Source: DATAVB01 sp040414495 (GTDB lineage: Bacteria; Actinomycetota; Actinomycetes; Mycobacteriales; QHCD01). From it: DNA of 15,414 nt. The stretch is taken from NCBI GenBank assembly GCA_040414495.1, contig JBEDUI010000284.1, positions 1-15,414 on the forward strand, written 5' to 3'. Both the position numbers and the translations under genes were made by a program. A model generated the notes under the pieces. That model did not search any database and was not told the DNA's origin. It was given only the letters and a program-made list of their open reading frames with translations. Below, in pieces: positions 1-6,557 of this stretch; the stretch's first letter is position 1; each line of letters begins with the position of its first letter.

Positions 1-777
1 GTGGCCGCCGATATCGATCGGAACGCGTACGAGCTGAGCGCGCTGTGGGGCACCAGCGGCGTTTACACGTCGATCGACGCCGGCCGGCTCACCTTCGACG
101 AGGCCGAGGTACGCGATCCCGGCGACATTCTGGCGCGGATGGACGATGCCCGCTGGCTGCACGGCATTGACAAAATATATGGCGGGCAGGCGCACCGCGA
201 CGTGGGCGGAGCCGCGGCTGCGCTTGTGGATCTGTCGGCGCGGTGGCGCTTCGCGCCCGCGGTCGTCGACCGCCGCATCGAGACCTGGCTCGGCGCCGCA
301 CGAGCGCATCTCACCGCCGCTGAAAGCCTGGTCAACGACGACCGCACCAGCACCTGGATCGCTATCCGCCGCGCCGCGACGGCAATCGCCGAGATCGCCA
401 CCGAGCGCTGGGGTGAGCGGGCAGGCTCGCTTGGCAGGTACTGGACTCTTTTCGAGGCCCGTGCCCGCCGGCATGGCGACGCTGCCTTTGCCGAGCGTCT
501 CCTCACCGCCGCACAGGCCCAACCCAGGTCCGCTGATGATGTCCCGGAGTGGATCGCCGACCGGATCGCCTTGTCCTACGATGCGCGGCTGCTCATTGGC
601 GAGGACGTCACGCCCGAGCAGAATGTACGCGACGTCCTGCTCGCCTACGCCAGCCTGTATCGAGGCCGCTTTCCCAACGCGTCATACGCCTGGATGAACC
701 CGTCACCCGATGCCGACCCACGCGCCGCCATCACCGCGCTGCGAACATTCTGTCCTGAAACGGGCCGCATTCAGTAA
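1..777 (+). CDS. Probable nucleotidyltransferase, C-terminal part (5' end probably outside window)
   Basis: The frame is open from the first base (GTG) to TAA at 775-777, at least 258 codons. The start is uncertain because nothing upstream is visible. I see no Gly-Ser...Asp-x-Asp nucleotidyltransferase core, but the first 60 residues look like the tail of such a domain (GVYTSIDAGRLTFDEAEVRD, then an Asp-Ala-Arg-Trp-Leu-x-Gly-x-Asp-Lys-x-Tyr-Gly stretch near residues 49-61). From about 70 to 175 it is helical and Ala/Arg/Glu-rich, like the C-terminal helical domain of stand-alone nucleotidyltransferases related to aminoglycoside adenylyltransferases. If so, the catalytic half lies upstream of this window. 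The gene is convergent with the next one, with 16 bases between the stop codons and no visible hairpin terminator. The assignment rests on remembered family resemblance; a plain helical hypothetical protein is the alternative. Confidence 0.6.
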   Translation: MAADIDRNAYELSALWGTSGVYTSIDAGRLTFDEAEVRDPGDILARMDDARWLHGIDKIYGGQAHRDVGGAAAALVDLSARWRFAPAVVDRRIETWLGAARAHLTAAESLVNDDRTSTWIAIRRAATAIAEIATERWGERAGSLGRYWTLFEARARRHGDAAFAERLLTAAQAQPRSADDVPEWIADRIALSYDARLLIGEDVTPEQNVRDVLLAYASLYRGRFPNASYAWMNPSPDADPRAAITALRTFCPETGRIQ

Positions 778-793
778 CGGTTTGCGGGTCATC

Positions 794-1579
794 TCATCGA
801 GGTGGTCCGGCGAGCAAACGGGCACGGACCTGTTCGAACGTCTCCTCCGCGCTCAGCATGCCAGCGATGCCCCAGGTTGCACCGGCTGCGGCGAGATCGG
901 CGACAGCGGCGTCCGGGCCGATGCCTACCACGACGTCGTAGCCCGGTCCCCGATCGAGCGTCGCCACCAACGATGCGATCTGCTCGGGCGTCACAGCTGG
1001 CCAGACCTGCGGGTTGATGCCGTCCCATCTGCGGGCCCGCTCGATGCCGCGAGGATTAGTCAGATGGGTGCCGACCCATATCGGCGGGCGCGGTGACTGC
1101 ACTGCGGCGGGCGCGAGGTGCGCATGGACCTGGTAATACTCGCCATCGTGGTCAACCCGCTCACCACGTAGGAATAAGTCCAGCAGCGGAAGTGCCTCGT
1201 CGAGCATTTCCGCGTGCCGCCGAGACGACGTCGCCTCGCCAAAGGCCCCGAACTCGTCATCGGGCGGCCAGCCCAGTCCGACACCGACGATCACCCGACC
1301 ACCCGAGAGGTGGTCGAGCGTGGTGATCTCGCGGGCAAGCTTCCACGGCCGCCGACGAGCCACCGGCGTCACCATCGTTCCGAGCACGATCCGCTCAGTC
1401 ACCGTCGCGATCGCGCCCAGAACGGTCCACGGATCGACGACGTCCAGATGCATGGCGGCCGATATCTGCACGTGATCCCACAAGAAGAAGCCATCCCAGC
1501 CCGCTCGCTCGAGGTCCACCGCAAGCGCCACCAGCCTGCGGGGATCTCCTTCATTCGGCAAACTCACACCAAAGCGCAT
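794..1579 (-). CDS. LLM-class (luciferase-like) flavin/F420-dependent oxidoreductase
   Basis: The 261-residue protein begins MRFGVSLPNEGDPRRL, the first beta strand of a luciferase-like TIM barrel. It continues with a WDGFFLWDH segment (about 28-36), a VLGTMVTPVARRRPWKLARE segment and LDHLSGGRVIVGVGLGW (about 90-107), all typical of this superfamily, then PPIWVGTH (about 165-172). Such enzymes bind reduced FMN or coenzyme F420 on a cytoplasmic (beta/alpha)8 barrel and transfer hydride to, or oxygenate, small organic substrates. The substrate cannot be read from sequence. Length is slightly short for the superfamily but intact. An in-frame GTG at 1591 would add four residues (MITG). Neither start has a good Shine-Dalgarno sequence, and 1579 is preferred because family members normally begin at this MRFG-type position. 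About 250 bases separate it from the HNH gene upstream, so it is probably transcribed alone. Confidence 0.87.
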   Translation of the reverse strand: MRFGVSLPNEGDPRRLVALAVDLERAGWDGFFLWDHVQISAAMHLDVVDPWTVLGAIATVTERIVLGTMVTPVARRRPWKLAREITTLDHLSGGRVIVGVGLGWPPDDEFGAFGEATSSRRHAEMLDEALPLLDLFLRGERVDHDGEYYQVHAHLAPAAVQSPRPPIWVGTHLTNPRGIERARRWDGINPQVWPAVTPEQIASLVATLDRGPGYDVVVGIGPDAAVADLAAAGATWGIAGMLSAEETFEQVRARLLAGPPR

Positions 1580-1830
1580 TCCAGTAATCACGCCAGCGGT
1601 CTATCAGCCGGCGCCGACAATATGCGGAAGCGGTTATTGGGCAGTGCTTGACCGTCGATCCGCTTGAGGTCGGGTTCGCCCGCCGATCCTGGGTCTCGTC
1701 CTGGCAGTGCGCTGGTACAGACCCGGCCCGGCCGAGGCGTGTTGCAGCTACCCCGGACCGAAATGATCGGCGGACAAGGCAAATTCGACACTGCGCAGCC
1801 GCAGGCCAGCGCGCTCTCCGTCGGTGCCGG
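1580..1830. other. Gene-poor stretch between the LLM and HNH genes
   Basis: This is about 250 bases with no gene I can defend. On the minus strand a 67-codon frame (1791 to 1588) ends with a coding-like stretch (GEPDLKRIDGQALPNNRFRI) just before the oxidoreductase start. It has no ribosome binding site and I recognise no family. It could be a decayed gene fragment or chance in GC-rich DNA. No terminator hairpin with a T tract follows the HNH gene stop. Confidence 0.3.
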
Positions 1831-2961
1831 TTATCCGCTGGGGAGTCCTGGTTGGTCGTGCATAGTGTTACGTCGCGGGCGTCGCCGCGGGTCGATGATC
1901 GGGGGTGGGATGACGTGCGGAATTCCCTTGAGAAAGACGATGTGCCAGCCCTCGTGGTGCACGACCCAGTGATGGTGGTGGCATAACATGGCGAGATTGT
2001 TGAGCGACGTTGATCCGCCGTTGGCCCAGTGTTTGACGTGATGTGTCTGACACCAGGCGGCGGGGGCTGTGCAGCCGGGATGTACGCAGCCGATATCGCG
2101 GGCAACGACCGCGCGGCGAATTCCGGTCGGGATGGTCCGGGTAGCCCGGCCGATATCCAACGGCTCACTTTGAGATCCGAGCACGATCGGAATAACCGCC
2201 GCGTCGCAAGCGATGCGGCGGGCGGCTTCGGCGGTAATCGCAGCTCCGGTGCCGACTGTTCCGGCGCCAGGGCGCGGCAACGATGTGTCGTCAGAGCGCT
2301 TGCCGCGTAGGTCATCCAGCGCGATGGTCACCGTGACTTGGGGCTTTTCGCCGCCGACGTCGGGCCGGAAGATCAGTTCGCGGCGTTCCGGCTTGTCTTC
2401 ATCCAGGGTGCCGTCGGGATCCAACACGGCATGCAACCGTTTGGCCAGTACGCGAATACGGTTGGGGTCCATGTCGCGGGATCGTTCGGCGAGGAATTCC
2501 TCGGCCTCGGCCCGCTCGCGCACACCTACTGCTGGTGGGAGTTTCTTCATGGCTTGGCCGATCGCCCGGACGTGCTCTGTCGAGAGGGCGGCACCCGCAG
2601 TGGCCGGCAATTCCGGCTCCACGAGCTCACCCGAGACGCTCACCGCGCCGACCAATTCGTGAGCCGAGCGAACTCGGGCTTTGGCTTCTGCCGGAGAGAG
2701 TCGTAGTCGGGCCTGCAGGAATGCCTCGGTGGATAGTCCGGCTTCTTGCCCGGCGATATCCCGGGCATGAAAATCCGCCAACTCCCGACACCGAGCGAAC
2801 TCCAACAGCCGAAACGCCAACTCCATCTCCTCCAGAGAATCAGCCGACTCCTGACCCGACAACCGCCAAAACTCCCCCTCGACCAACCCCTCCACGACAG
2901 CACGCAACAACCCGACCAGATCCACCACGGGAACCGGGCCAACCGTCGTCGTGCTGCTCAT
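1831..2961 (-). CDS. DUF222 domain / HNH endonuclease protein (13E12 repeat family)
   Basis: The 376-residue protein has an N-terminal, mostly helical DUF222 region (about 10-270) and a C-terminal HNH nuclease motif. The latter has C292-x4-C297, C304, the His pair 307-308 before Val-Lys-His-Trp, GGSTSLNNL (316-324) and C327 with four histidines (328-331). The cysteines should bind structural zinc and the His/Asn residues a catalytic metal. This is the family repeated many times in mycobacterial and nocardial genomes as 13E12 elements; in M. tuberculosis such a copy serves as the attachment site for phiRv1. Its cellular role is not established. The frame extends upstream to a TTG at 3018, but ATG at 2961 (MSSTTTVG) is the usual family start. 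No strong Shine-Dalgarno sequence precedes it (TTCTAGAGTTTGTGAC then ATG). The reading frame is intact, so it is not a pseudogene by sequence. Confidence 0.93.
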   Translation of the reverse strand: MSSTTTVGPVPVVDLVGLLRAVVEGLVEGEFWRLSGQESADSLEEMELAFRLLEFARCRELADFHARDIAGQEAGLSTEAFLQARLRLSPAEAKARVRSAHELVGAVSVSGELVEPELPATAGAALSTEHVRAIGQAMKKLPPAVGVRERAEAEEFLAERSRDMDPNRIRVLAKRLHAVLDPDGTLDEDKPERRELIFRPDVGGEKPQVTVTIALDDLRGKRSDDTSLPRPGAGTVGTGAAITAEAARRIACDAAVIPIVLGSQSEPLDIGRATRTIPTGIRRAVVARDIGCVHPGCTAPAAWCQTHHVKHWANGGSTSLNNLAMLCHHHHWVVHHEGWHIVFLKGIPHVIPPPIIDPRRRPRRNTMHDQPGLPSG

Positions 2962-3016
2962 GTCACAAACTCTAGAACCACCCACCGACAAAACCGGGCC
3001 CCAGAACGACCCCAAC

Positions 3017-3071
3017 AAAAGAATTACTTCCGGTCACCTAATCGTCATAATCCGCGCCACACAAGCGATCC
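3017..3071. repeat. Direct repeat copy 1 (partner at 3167-3220)
   Basis: This copy begins AAAAGAATTACTTCCGG and ends ACAAGCGATCC. Aligned with the copy starting at 3167, most positions agree with one gap. Shared blocks are AAAAGAATT, ATAATCCGCG/ACAATCCGCG and AAGCGATCC. It lies 56-110 bases upstream of the HNH gene start, so it could be regulatory, or the end of an older 13E12-type repeat unit. Confidence 0.7.
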
Positions 3072-3166
3072 CAGCAGGTCCGCGACAACACAACGCCAGC
3101 CGTCGGCACGGCGGATTGCGGGTGCTAGTCGGCTAGACCCGCGCAGCGAGCCGAGGAGCCGCCGAA

Positions 3167-3220
3167 AAAAGAATTGCCGCCGGGCACCACACGTCACAAT
3201 CCGCGACACGTAAGCGATCC
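3167..3220. repeat. Direct repeat copy 2 (partner at 3017-3071)
   Basis: This copy begins AAAAGAATTGCCGCCGG and ends GTAAGCGATCC. The offset to copy 1 is about 150 bases, and the orientation is the same. The copies have diverged, so the duplication is not recent. Confidence 0.7.
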
Positions 3221-3534
3221 ACGCCGAGCCGACCTCACGCACGAATCAATATCGGCCGCCCGGACCGGCACTTTCACGACGCGACTGCGACATCGACGGC
3301 GGTTACACCATAAATGCCAGGCGTATTCGCGTTTTGGCTACCAGCAACCCGAGCGAACGCCATCGTGAGCGTCGCCGGCCATGGACGAAATTAAACACAT
3401 CGCATAACCTGTCGTTACGATCGGACGCAGCCTCGCATCTCAAGCCACAGCACGTCACGGCGCACGAAACCAGTCGCACCGAACGCGCGATAGACCCGCC
3501 GAACCGCGCTGGCCGCCGACACAATCTGGCGTAG

Positions 3535-4137
3535 TTATTCGGGTGAGGTAACCGCGATGGTCGGTAGCTGGTTGAGCGAGGCGACCGACATCTTCTCCGC
3601 GGCCTGGAAAACCTTCTGTTGCTGGTCTTTGATCCGTTCGTCGACGAGTCGGCTCAGTTCGAAGGCTAACCGGCCGGTCTGCTGCACAGTGGCTTCATCG
3701 AGGTGCGGCTGCGGCACCGAGGTGATGACAATCCCTTGCGCCGCGCCGTCAGCGGACTGCGCCACACCGGCCGAGAACATCTCGCGCGGATTGGCCGCGC
3801 CCTCCACGTAGAAATCCCGTAATTTCTTGAGCAGTCGGTGCCATTCGAGCACCTTGCCCTTGAGTTGGGTGGAGGTCAGGTCGTCCTCGGTGAGGCTCAT
3901 CCCGCGCTCGCCGGCGTGGAAGCAGCGCATGTACGCGCTCAGCGCGGCAACCCAGAGCGACTCGGTGAGCACTTCGTCCCGCTCCTTGCGGCCGAGTTCG
4001 GCAATCAGACGCTCACAGCATTGCAGTACGAACTGAAGATCGTCGAAGATCGCGGCGAGGTCGGCCAGCGCCAGCGCCGCCGGAATCCGCAATTGCCGTG
4101 CACTGCTCGGCACGGCCCCATCGGTCTGCTGCGCCAT
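3535..4137 (-). CDS. Unassigned helical protein, 200 residues
   Basis: The start ATG at 4137 is well supported: GGGAG lies seven bases upstream (4145-4149). The protein is almost wholly helical, with no signal peptide or membrane segment. Residues about 58-115 carry a stretch I find distinctive (ESLWVAALSAYMRCFHAGER, then a Leu-Lys-Lys-Leu-Arg-Asp-Phe helix and an Ala-Asn-Pro-Arg-Glu turn). Its layout recalls uncharacterised proteins with a Trp/Tyr-Arg-Cys-Phe helix followed by an Arg-Asp-Lys...His...Asn-Pro motif. Here the His of that motif is not evident (RDFYVEGAANP). Residues 160-190 form another charged helix. I recognise no named domain and assign no function. It follows the solenoid gene on the same strand after 123 bases, so co-transcription is possible but not shown. 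Confidence 0.75.
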   Translation of the reverse strand: MAQQTDGAVPSSARQLRIPAALALADLAAIFDDLQFVLQCCERLIAELGRKERDEVLTESLWVAALSAYMRCFHAGERGMSLTEDDLTSTQLKGKVLEWHRLLKKLRDFYVEGAANPREMFSAGVAQSADGAAQGIVITSVPQPHLDEATVQQTGRLAFELSRLVDERIKDQQQKVFQAAEKMSVASLNQLPTIAVTSPE

Positions 4138-4144
4138 CCGGATG

Positions 4145-4149
4145 CTCCC
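4145..4149 (-). promoter_or_regulatory. Ribosome binding site of the 200-residue protein
   Basis: GGAGG-like GGGAG on the minus strand lies seven bases before ATG at 4137. It decides the start of this otherwise unrecognised gene. Confidence 0.7.
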
Positions 4150-4260
4150 GTCCGCCGGCCGAAGCTGAGATCTTCAAGGAGATCGTGTTCGCGCCACTGT
4201 GCGCGTCTCAATTTGCGACAGCAGGCACCCGATAGGAGGCGTTTTTTGCCGATATAGCGG

Positions 4261-6120
4261 TCAGTGTTTGAATACGCCGGTCAGCGCGGCGACCAGGGTG
4301 AGTGCGAGCAGCCAGCCGGCCAACATGAATCCTGTCGTGAGCCACGCGGTCGTCGACGTGGCGACGAAGGCGCCGCGCAATTCCAGGTTGGCCACAGGCA
4401 GCAGCAGATCGAGCGTATATCGTACCGATTGGAATTCCGGCTGTCTGCCAGCGGCGTGCGCCGGCAACAACGTTCCATGTCGGTGCGCGTGATCGAAAAT
4501 GAACGAGCCGACAATCAGCAGAACCGTCCACGGGGCCAGAACGAGCCAGGGCCGATATCCGTACCCGACTGAGCCACGCAGAAAGACGCTCCACGCGATT
4601 TGCAACCAGCCGAGCGGCCCGCTGCGCGCGGATCGGCGTCGCCATTCACCGGCGATCGCTACCCGTCGCGCATCACCGTCCTGACCGTGATTGCGCAGTA
4701 CGGTCGCGAGTTGGTGGTACGGCTGCGGGGCGTACCCACCCACAGCCCGACGCAACCAGTCGAGTCGTTTCTCGACGCTCATTCCTTCGATCGCACCGTA
4801 CTGAAAACCGTTGACGTACACGCCATCGGGCCACACCGACTCGTCGTCACACCAGGAACCGACCCGCGCGTCGCCCAGGTCGATACCGCCTTCAAAAACC
4901 CGCCCGGCAACGGTCGCCGGTCCTGCGACCCTGACCTGTCGGAGACTGAGCGCGAAGCCCTTCTGGTTACGCAATTCGCAATCGCTGATCTCCAGCTCGC
5001 CGCCAATTCGCGCCGCCATGAACGACAGGCTGCCTTCGGCTCGAAATCCGTTGTCGCACAGCACATTGCCCTCGACGACCGCCGAGTACGCAGTGATCGC
5101 CGGATCGCCGCTCAGCGTAGCGCCGGCCAGGTCGAGCTGGCCGCCAATTCGGGCGCCACCGAGTTGAATCAGCCCACGGGCCCGGAACCCGTACCGTAGA
5201 TGCGCGTTGGTGCCGATATTGATGCGGTCGGCAGAAATCGCGGCGCCGCCTTCATTCTCGATAATGGCACCCTCAAGATCGAGGCTGCCGCCGATACGCG
5301 CACCGGTAAGCTCCAGTTCTCCATTGATCCGCAGCTTTTCCCGGCCAAGCAGAGAGCCGTCGACAACCAGGCCACTCGCCGTAACAGCTTGGTTTCCGGG
5401 ATTACTGAATGAGGCGGCGGAAATATCCAGGTCGCCGATGCGCGCACCGACCAGTCGGGTCTCTCCTTCTATCCGCGCCTTTTCGAATGCCGCGTGCCCG
5501 CCGACGTGAAGCGTATCGGCTCCGATTGCCGGCCCTTCGGAATGTCGGATCGTGGCCTCATCCAGAGTCAGGCCGCCGGAAATACGCGCACTGTAGAGCC
5601 GCAGCTCGCCGTACGCGGCAAACCCCATAGCGCACGAGAGATCAGCACCGACTGTAACCCGACTCGCCTGCACGGCAATTCCGTCGTCCGGCTGTATTGT
5701 CGATCCGTTCAAGGAAAGCATCCCGCCGATGTGGGCACCGCGTACCGATACTCCGGCGGCTATCCGGCTGTCGGTCAACTCCAGATCGCCTCTGGTCACC
5801 AAATCCTCGGCCACCAAGCTCGGCAAGTCGCAATCGGCGAACCTCATCGACAATGCCTGGCATTCGGCCAATACGACCATTTCGTCGAATGAGCACCGAC
5901 TGAATACGACCGGCCGGGTCAACGTAGCCGACTCCAGGTCGAGCGTTCCGGTGATGCGGGCGCCGGTGAGCAGCAGCGGTAGGTTCCACGCGTCGTCGTC
6001 GGGCGACCGAACGAGCAATTCCGAAATCAGCTCGGCTGGCACTTCTCGGTCGCGCCCTTCTGCGCTCACGTCGACGAGTTCGCCGGCGTGCAGCCGGTCT
6101 TGCAGACTCATACCGGACAT
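4261..6120 (-). CDS. Repeat (beta-solenoid-like) protein with two C-terminal membrane helices
   Basis: The frame extends to 6258, but that part overlaps the DUF1905 gene. The ATG at 6120 (MSGMSLQ), four bases after that gene's stop, is the likely start, with ATG 6111 as the alternative, giving 619 residues. Residues about 50-420 are a repeat array built on Ala-Arg-Ile-Gly-Gly-x-Leu-x-Leu, with copies at 54, 129, 178, 226, 274, 323, 370 and 418. The spacing is 47-49 residues from 129 onward. Alternating small and aliphatic residues suggest a right-handed beta helix, as in pentapeptide-repeat or bactofilin-like proteins. A basic helical linker follows (about 445-515), then membrane segments at about 524-543 and 592-615. 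The repeat half is probably cytoplasmic and anchored by the C terminus. Streptomyces relatives are, as I recall, labelled membrane-associated oxidoreductase, but I see no nucleotide-binding or redox motif that would support that name. It is probably translationally coupled to the DUF1905 gene. Confidence 0.85.
   Translation of the reverse strand: MSGMSLQDRLHAGELVDVSAEGRDREVPAELISELLVRSPDDDAWNLPLLLTGARITGTLDLESATLTRPVVFSRCSFDEMVVLAECQALSMRFADCDLPSLVAEDLVTRGDLELTDSRIAAGVSVRGAHIGGMLSLNGSTIQPDDGIAVQASRVTVGADLSCAMGFAAYGELRLYSARISGGLTLDEATIRHSEGPAIGADTLHVGGHAAFEKARIEGETRLVGARIGDLDISAASFSNPGNQAVTASGLVVDGSLLGREKLRINGELELTGARIGGSLDLEGAIIENEGGAAISADRINIGTNAHLRYGFRARGLIQLGGARIGGQLDLAGATLSGDPAITAYSAVVEGNVLCDNGFRAEGSLSFMAARIGGELEISDCELRNQKGFALSLRQVRVAGPATVAGRVFEGGIDLGDARVGSWCDDESVWPDGVYVNGFQYGAIEGMSVEKRLDWLRRAVGGYAPQPYHQLATVLRNHGQDGDARRVAIAGEWRRRSARSGPLGWLQIAWSVFLRGSVGYGYRPWLVLAPWTVLLIVGSFIFDHAHRHGTLLPAHAAGRQPEFQSVRYTLDLLLPVANLELRGAFVATSTTAWLTTGFMLAGWLLALTLVAALTGVFKH
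4867..5736 (-). repeat. Coding repeat array, about 144-bp period
   Basis: Seven in-phase copies of the Ala-Arg/His-Ile/Val-Gly/Ser-Gly turn at residues 129, 178, 226, 274, 323, 370 and 418 of the solenoid protein are spaced 49, 48, 48, 49, 47 and 48 residues. Outside the turn the copies are diverged at DNA level, so this is a protein repeat and not a recent tandem duplication. Confidence 0.85.
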
Positions 6121-6124
6121 CGTG

Positions 6125-6421
6125 TCAGGCTCGGGAGCGGATGGACAGTTGGACGGTCGCGACATCGCCGTCGTCCAGCGCCGCGGGCTTACGCACGCTG
6201 TCGCGAACCGGCAGCACGTACCGTCCGTCTTTGGGAAACAACGAGGTCGGCCATTCACGTTCGCCGAGCTGCGCGTGGACCGGAATCATCCCCCAGCCGT
6301 AGCTCACCGAATTCGCGATGAGACGGAGGTCGACGCACACATCCTCGGGCACGGTGATGAAGTAATACGGGGCCGGACCCCGCCAGTACCACAGCTCGCC
6401 GCTGAATTCCCACATTTCCAT
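6125..6421 (-). CDS. DUF1905 domain protein
   Basis: The 98-residue protein is about the size of a single DUF1905 domain. It has a Phe-x-Gly-x-Leu-Trp-Tyr-Trp strand near the start, FITVPEDVCVDLRL (about 21-34), a central Gly-Trp-Gly-Met-Ile-Pro-Val strand, then KDGRYVLPVRDSVRKPAALD and a closing GDVATVQLSI strand. These are the expected elements of this small beta-barrel family, whose function is unknown. Two ATGs (6421 and 6415) are possible and neither has a Shine-Dalgarno sequence. A TATTCT hexamer ends eight bases before ATG 6421, which would fit a leaderless transcript, though this is weak. It is divergent from the nucleotidyltransferase gene and lies immediately before the solenoid gene on the same strand. 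Confidence 0.88.
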   Translation of the reverse strand: MEMWEFSGELWYWRGPAPYYFITVPEDVCVDLRLIANSVSYGWGMIPVHAQLGEREWPTSLFPKDGRYVLPVRDSVRKPAALDDGDVATVQLSIRSRA

Positions 6422-6512
6422 GGGGGCAGAATACGACGGTCCGGAGTTTTAACCAGTCGCTGGACCGGGATCGGCTCTTTACGATGATCGGGCCCACAGC
6501 CGAGCCGAAAGC

Positions 6513-6517
6513 GAGGG
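6513..6517 (+). promoter_or_regulatory. Shine-Dalgarno sequence serving the ATG at 6525
   Basis: GAGGG lies seven bases before ATG 6525. It fits that ATG and not the nucleotidyltransferase start at 6558, which has no Shine-Dalgarno sequence of its own. Confidence 0.6.
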
Positions 6518-6524
6518 TCCCCCG

Positions 6525-6548
6525 ATGGCGCACCTCGGTCCGTTGTAG
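6525..6548 (+). other. Seven-codon open frame (MAHLGPL-stop) in frame with the nucleotidyltransferase
   Basis: ATG GCG CAC CTC GGT CCG TTG TAG has a good Shine-Dalgarno sequence. Its TAG is nine bases before ATG 6558 and in the same frame, with three sense codons (Arg-Arg-His) between. It is either a leader peptide that allows reinitiation, or the original N terminus of the nucleotidyltransferase interrupted by one C-to-T change (CAG to TAG) or a sequencing error. Confidence 0.5.
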
Positions 6549-6557
6549 CGCCGGCAT

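Larger units (their letters stand above)
2962..3534. other. Gene-poor region upstream of the HNH gene
   Basis: This is about 570 bases with no supported gene. It holds the presumed promoter region of the HNH gene and a pair of diverged direct repeats (3017-3071 and 3167-3220). The open stretches found here (for example a 66-codon plus-strand frame ending at 3534) are Arg/His/Pro-rich, lack ribosome binding sites and match nothing I know. The part from 3221 to 3534 is slightly richer in A/T than its surroundings and shows no clear structure. Confidence 0.6.

Noticed and set aside
3334..3534. Possible 66-residue protein in the gene-poor region
   Set aside because: No Shine-Dalgarno sequence, a strongly Arg/His/Asn-rich product and no similarity that I recognise.
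4138..4260. GGCG-T6-GCC near 4236-4248 as a terminator or riboswitch
   Set aside because: The stem is three to four bases with the T run in the loop, and the strand and position do not suit termination of the solenoid gene. No wider structure was found.
5729..6487. 252-codon plus-strand frame opposite the solenoid and DUF1905 genes
   Set aside because: It is antisense to two genes with recognisable repeats or domain. No ribosome binding site and a Ser/Arg-rich product.
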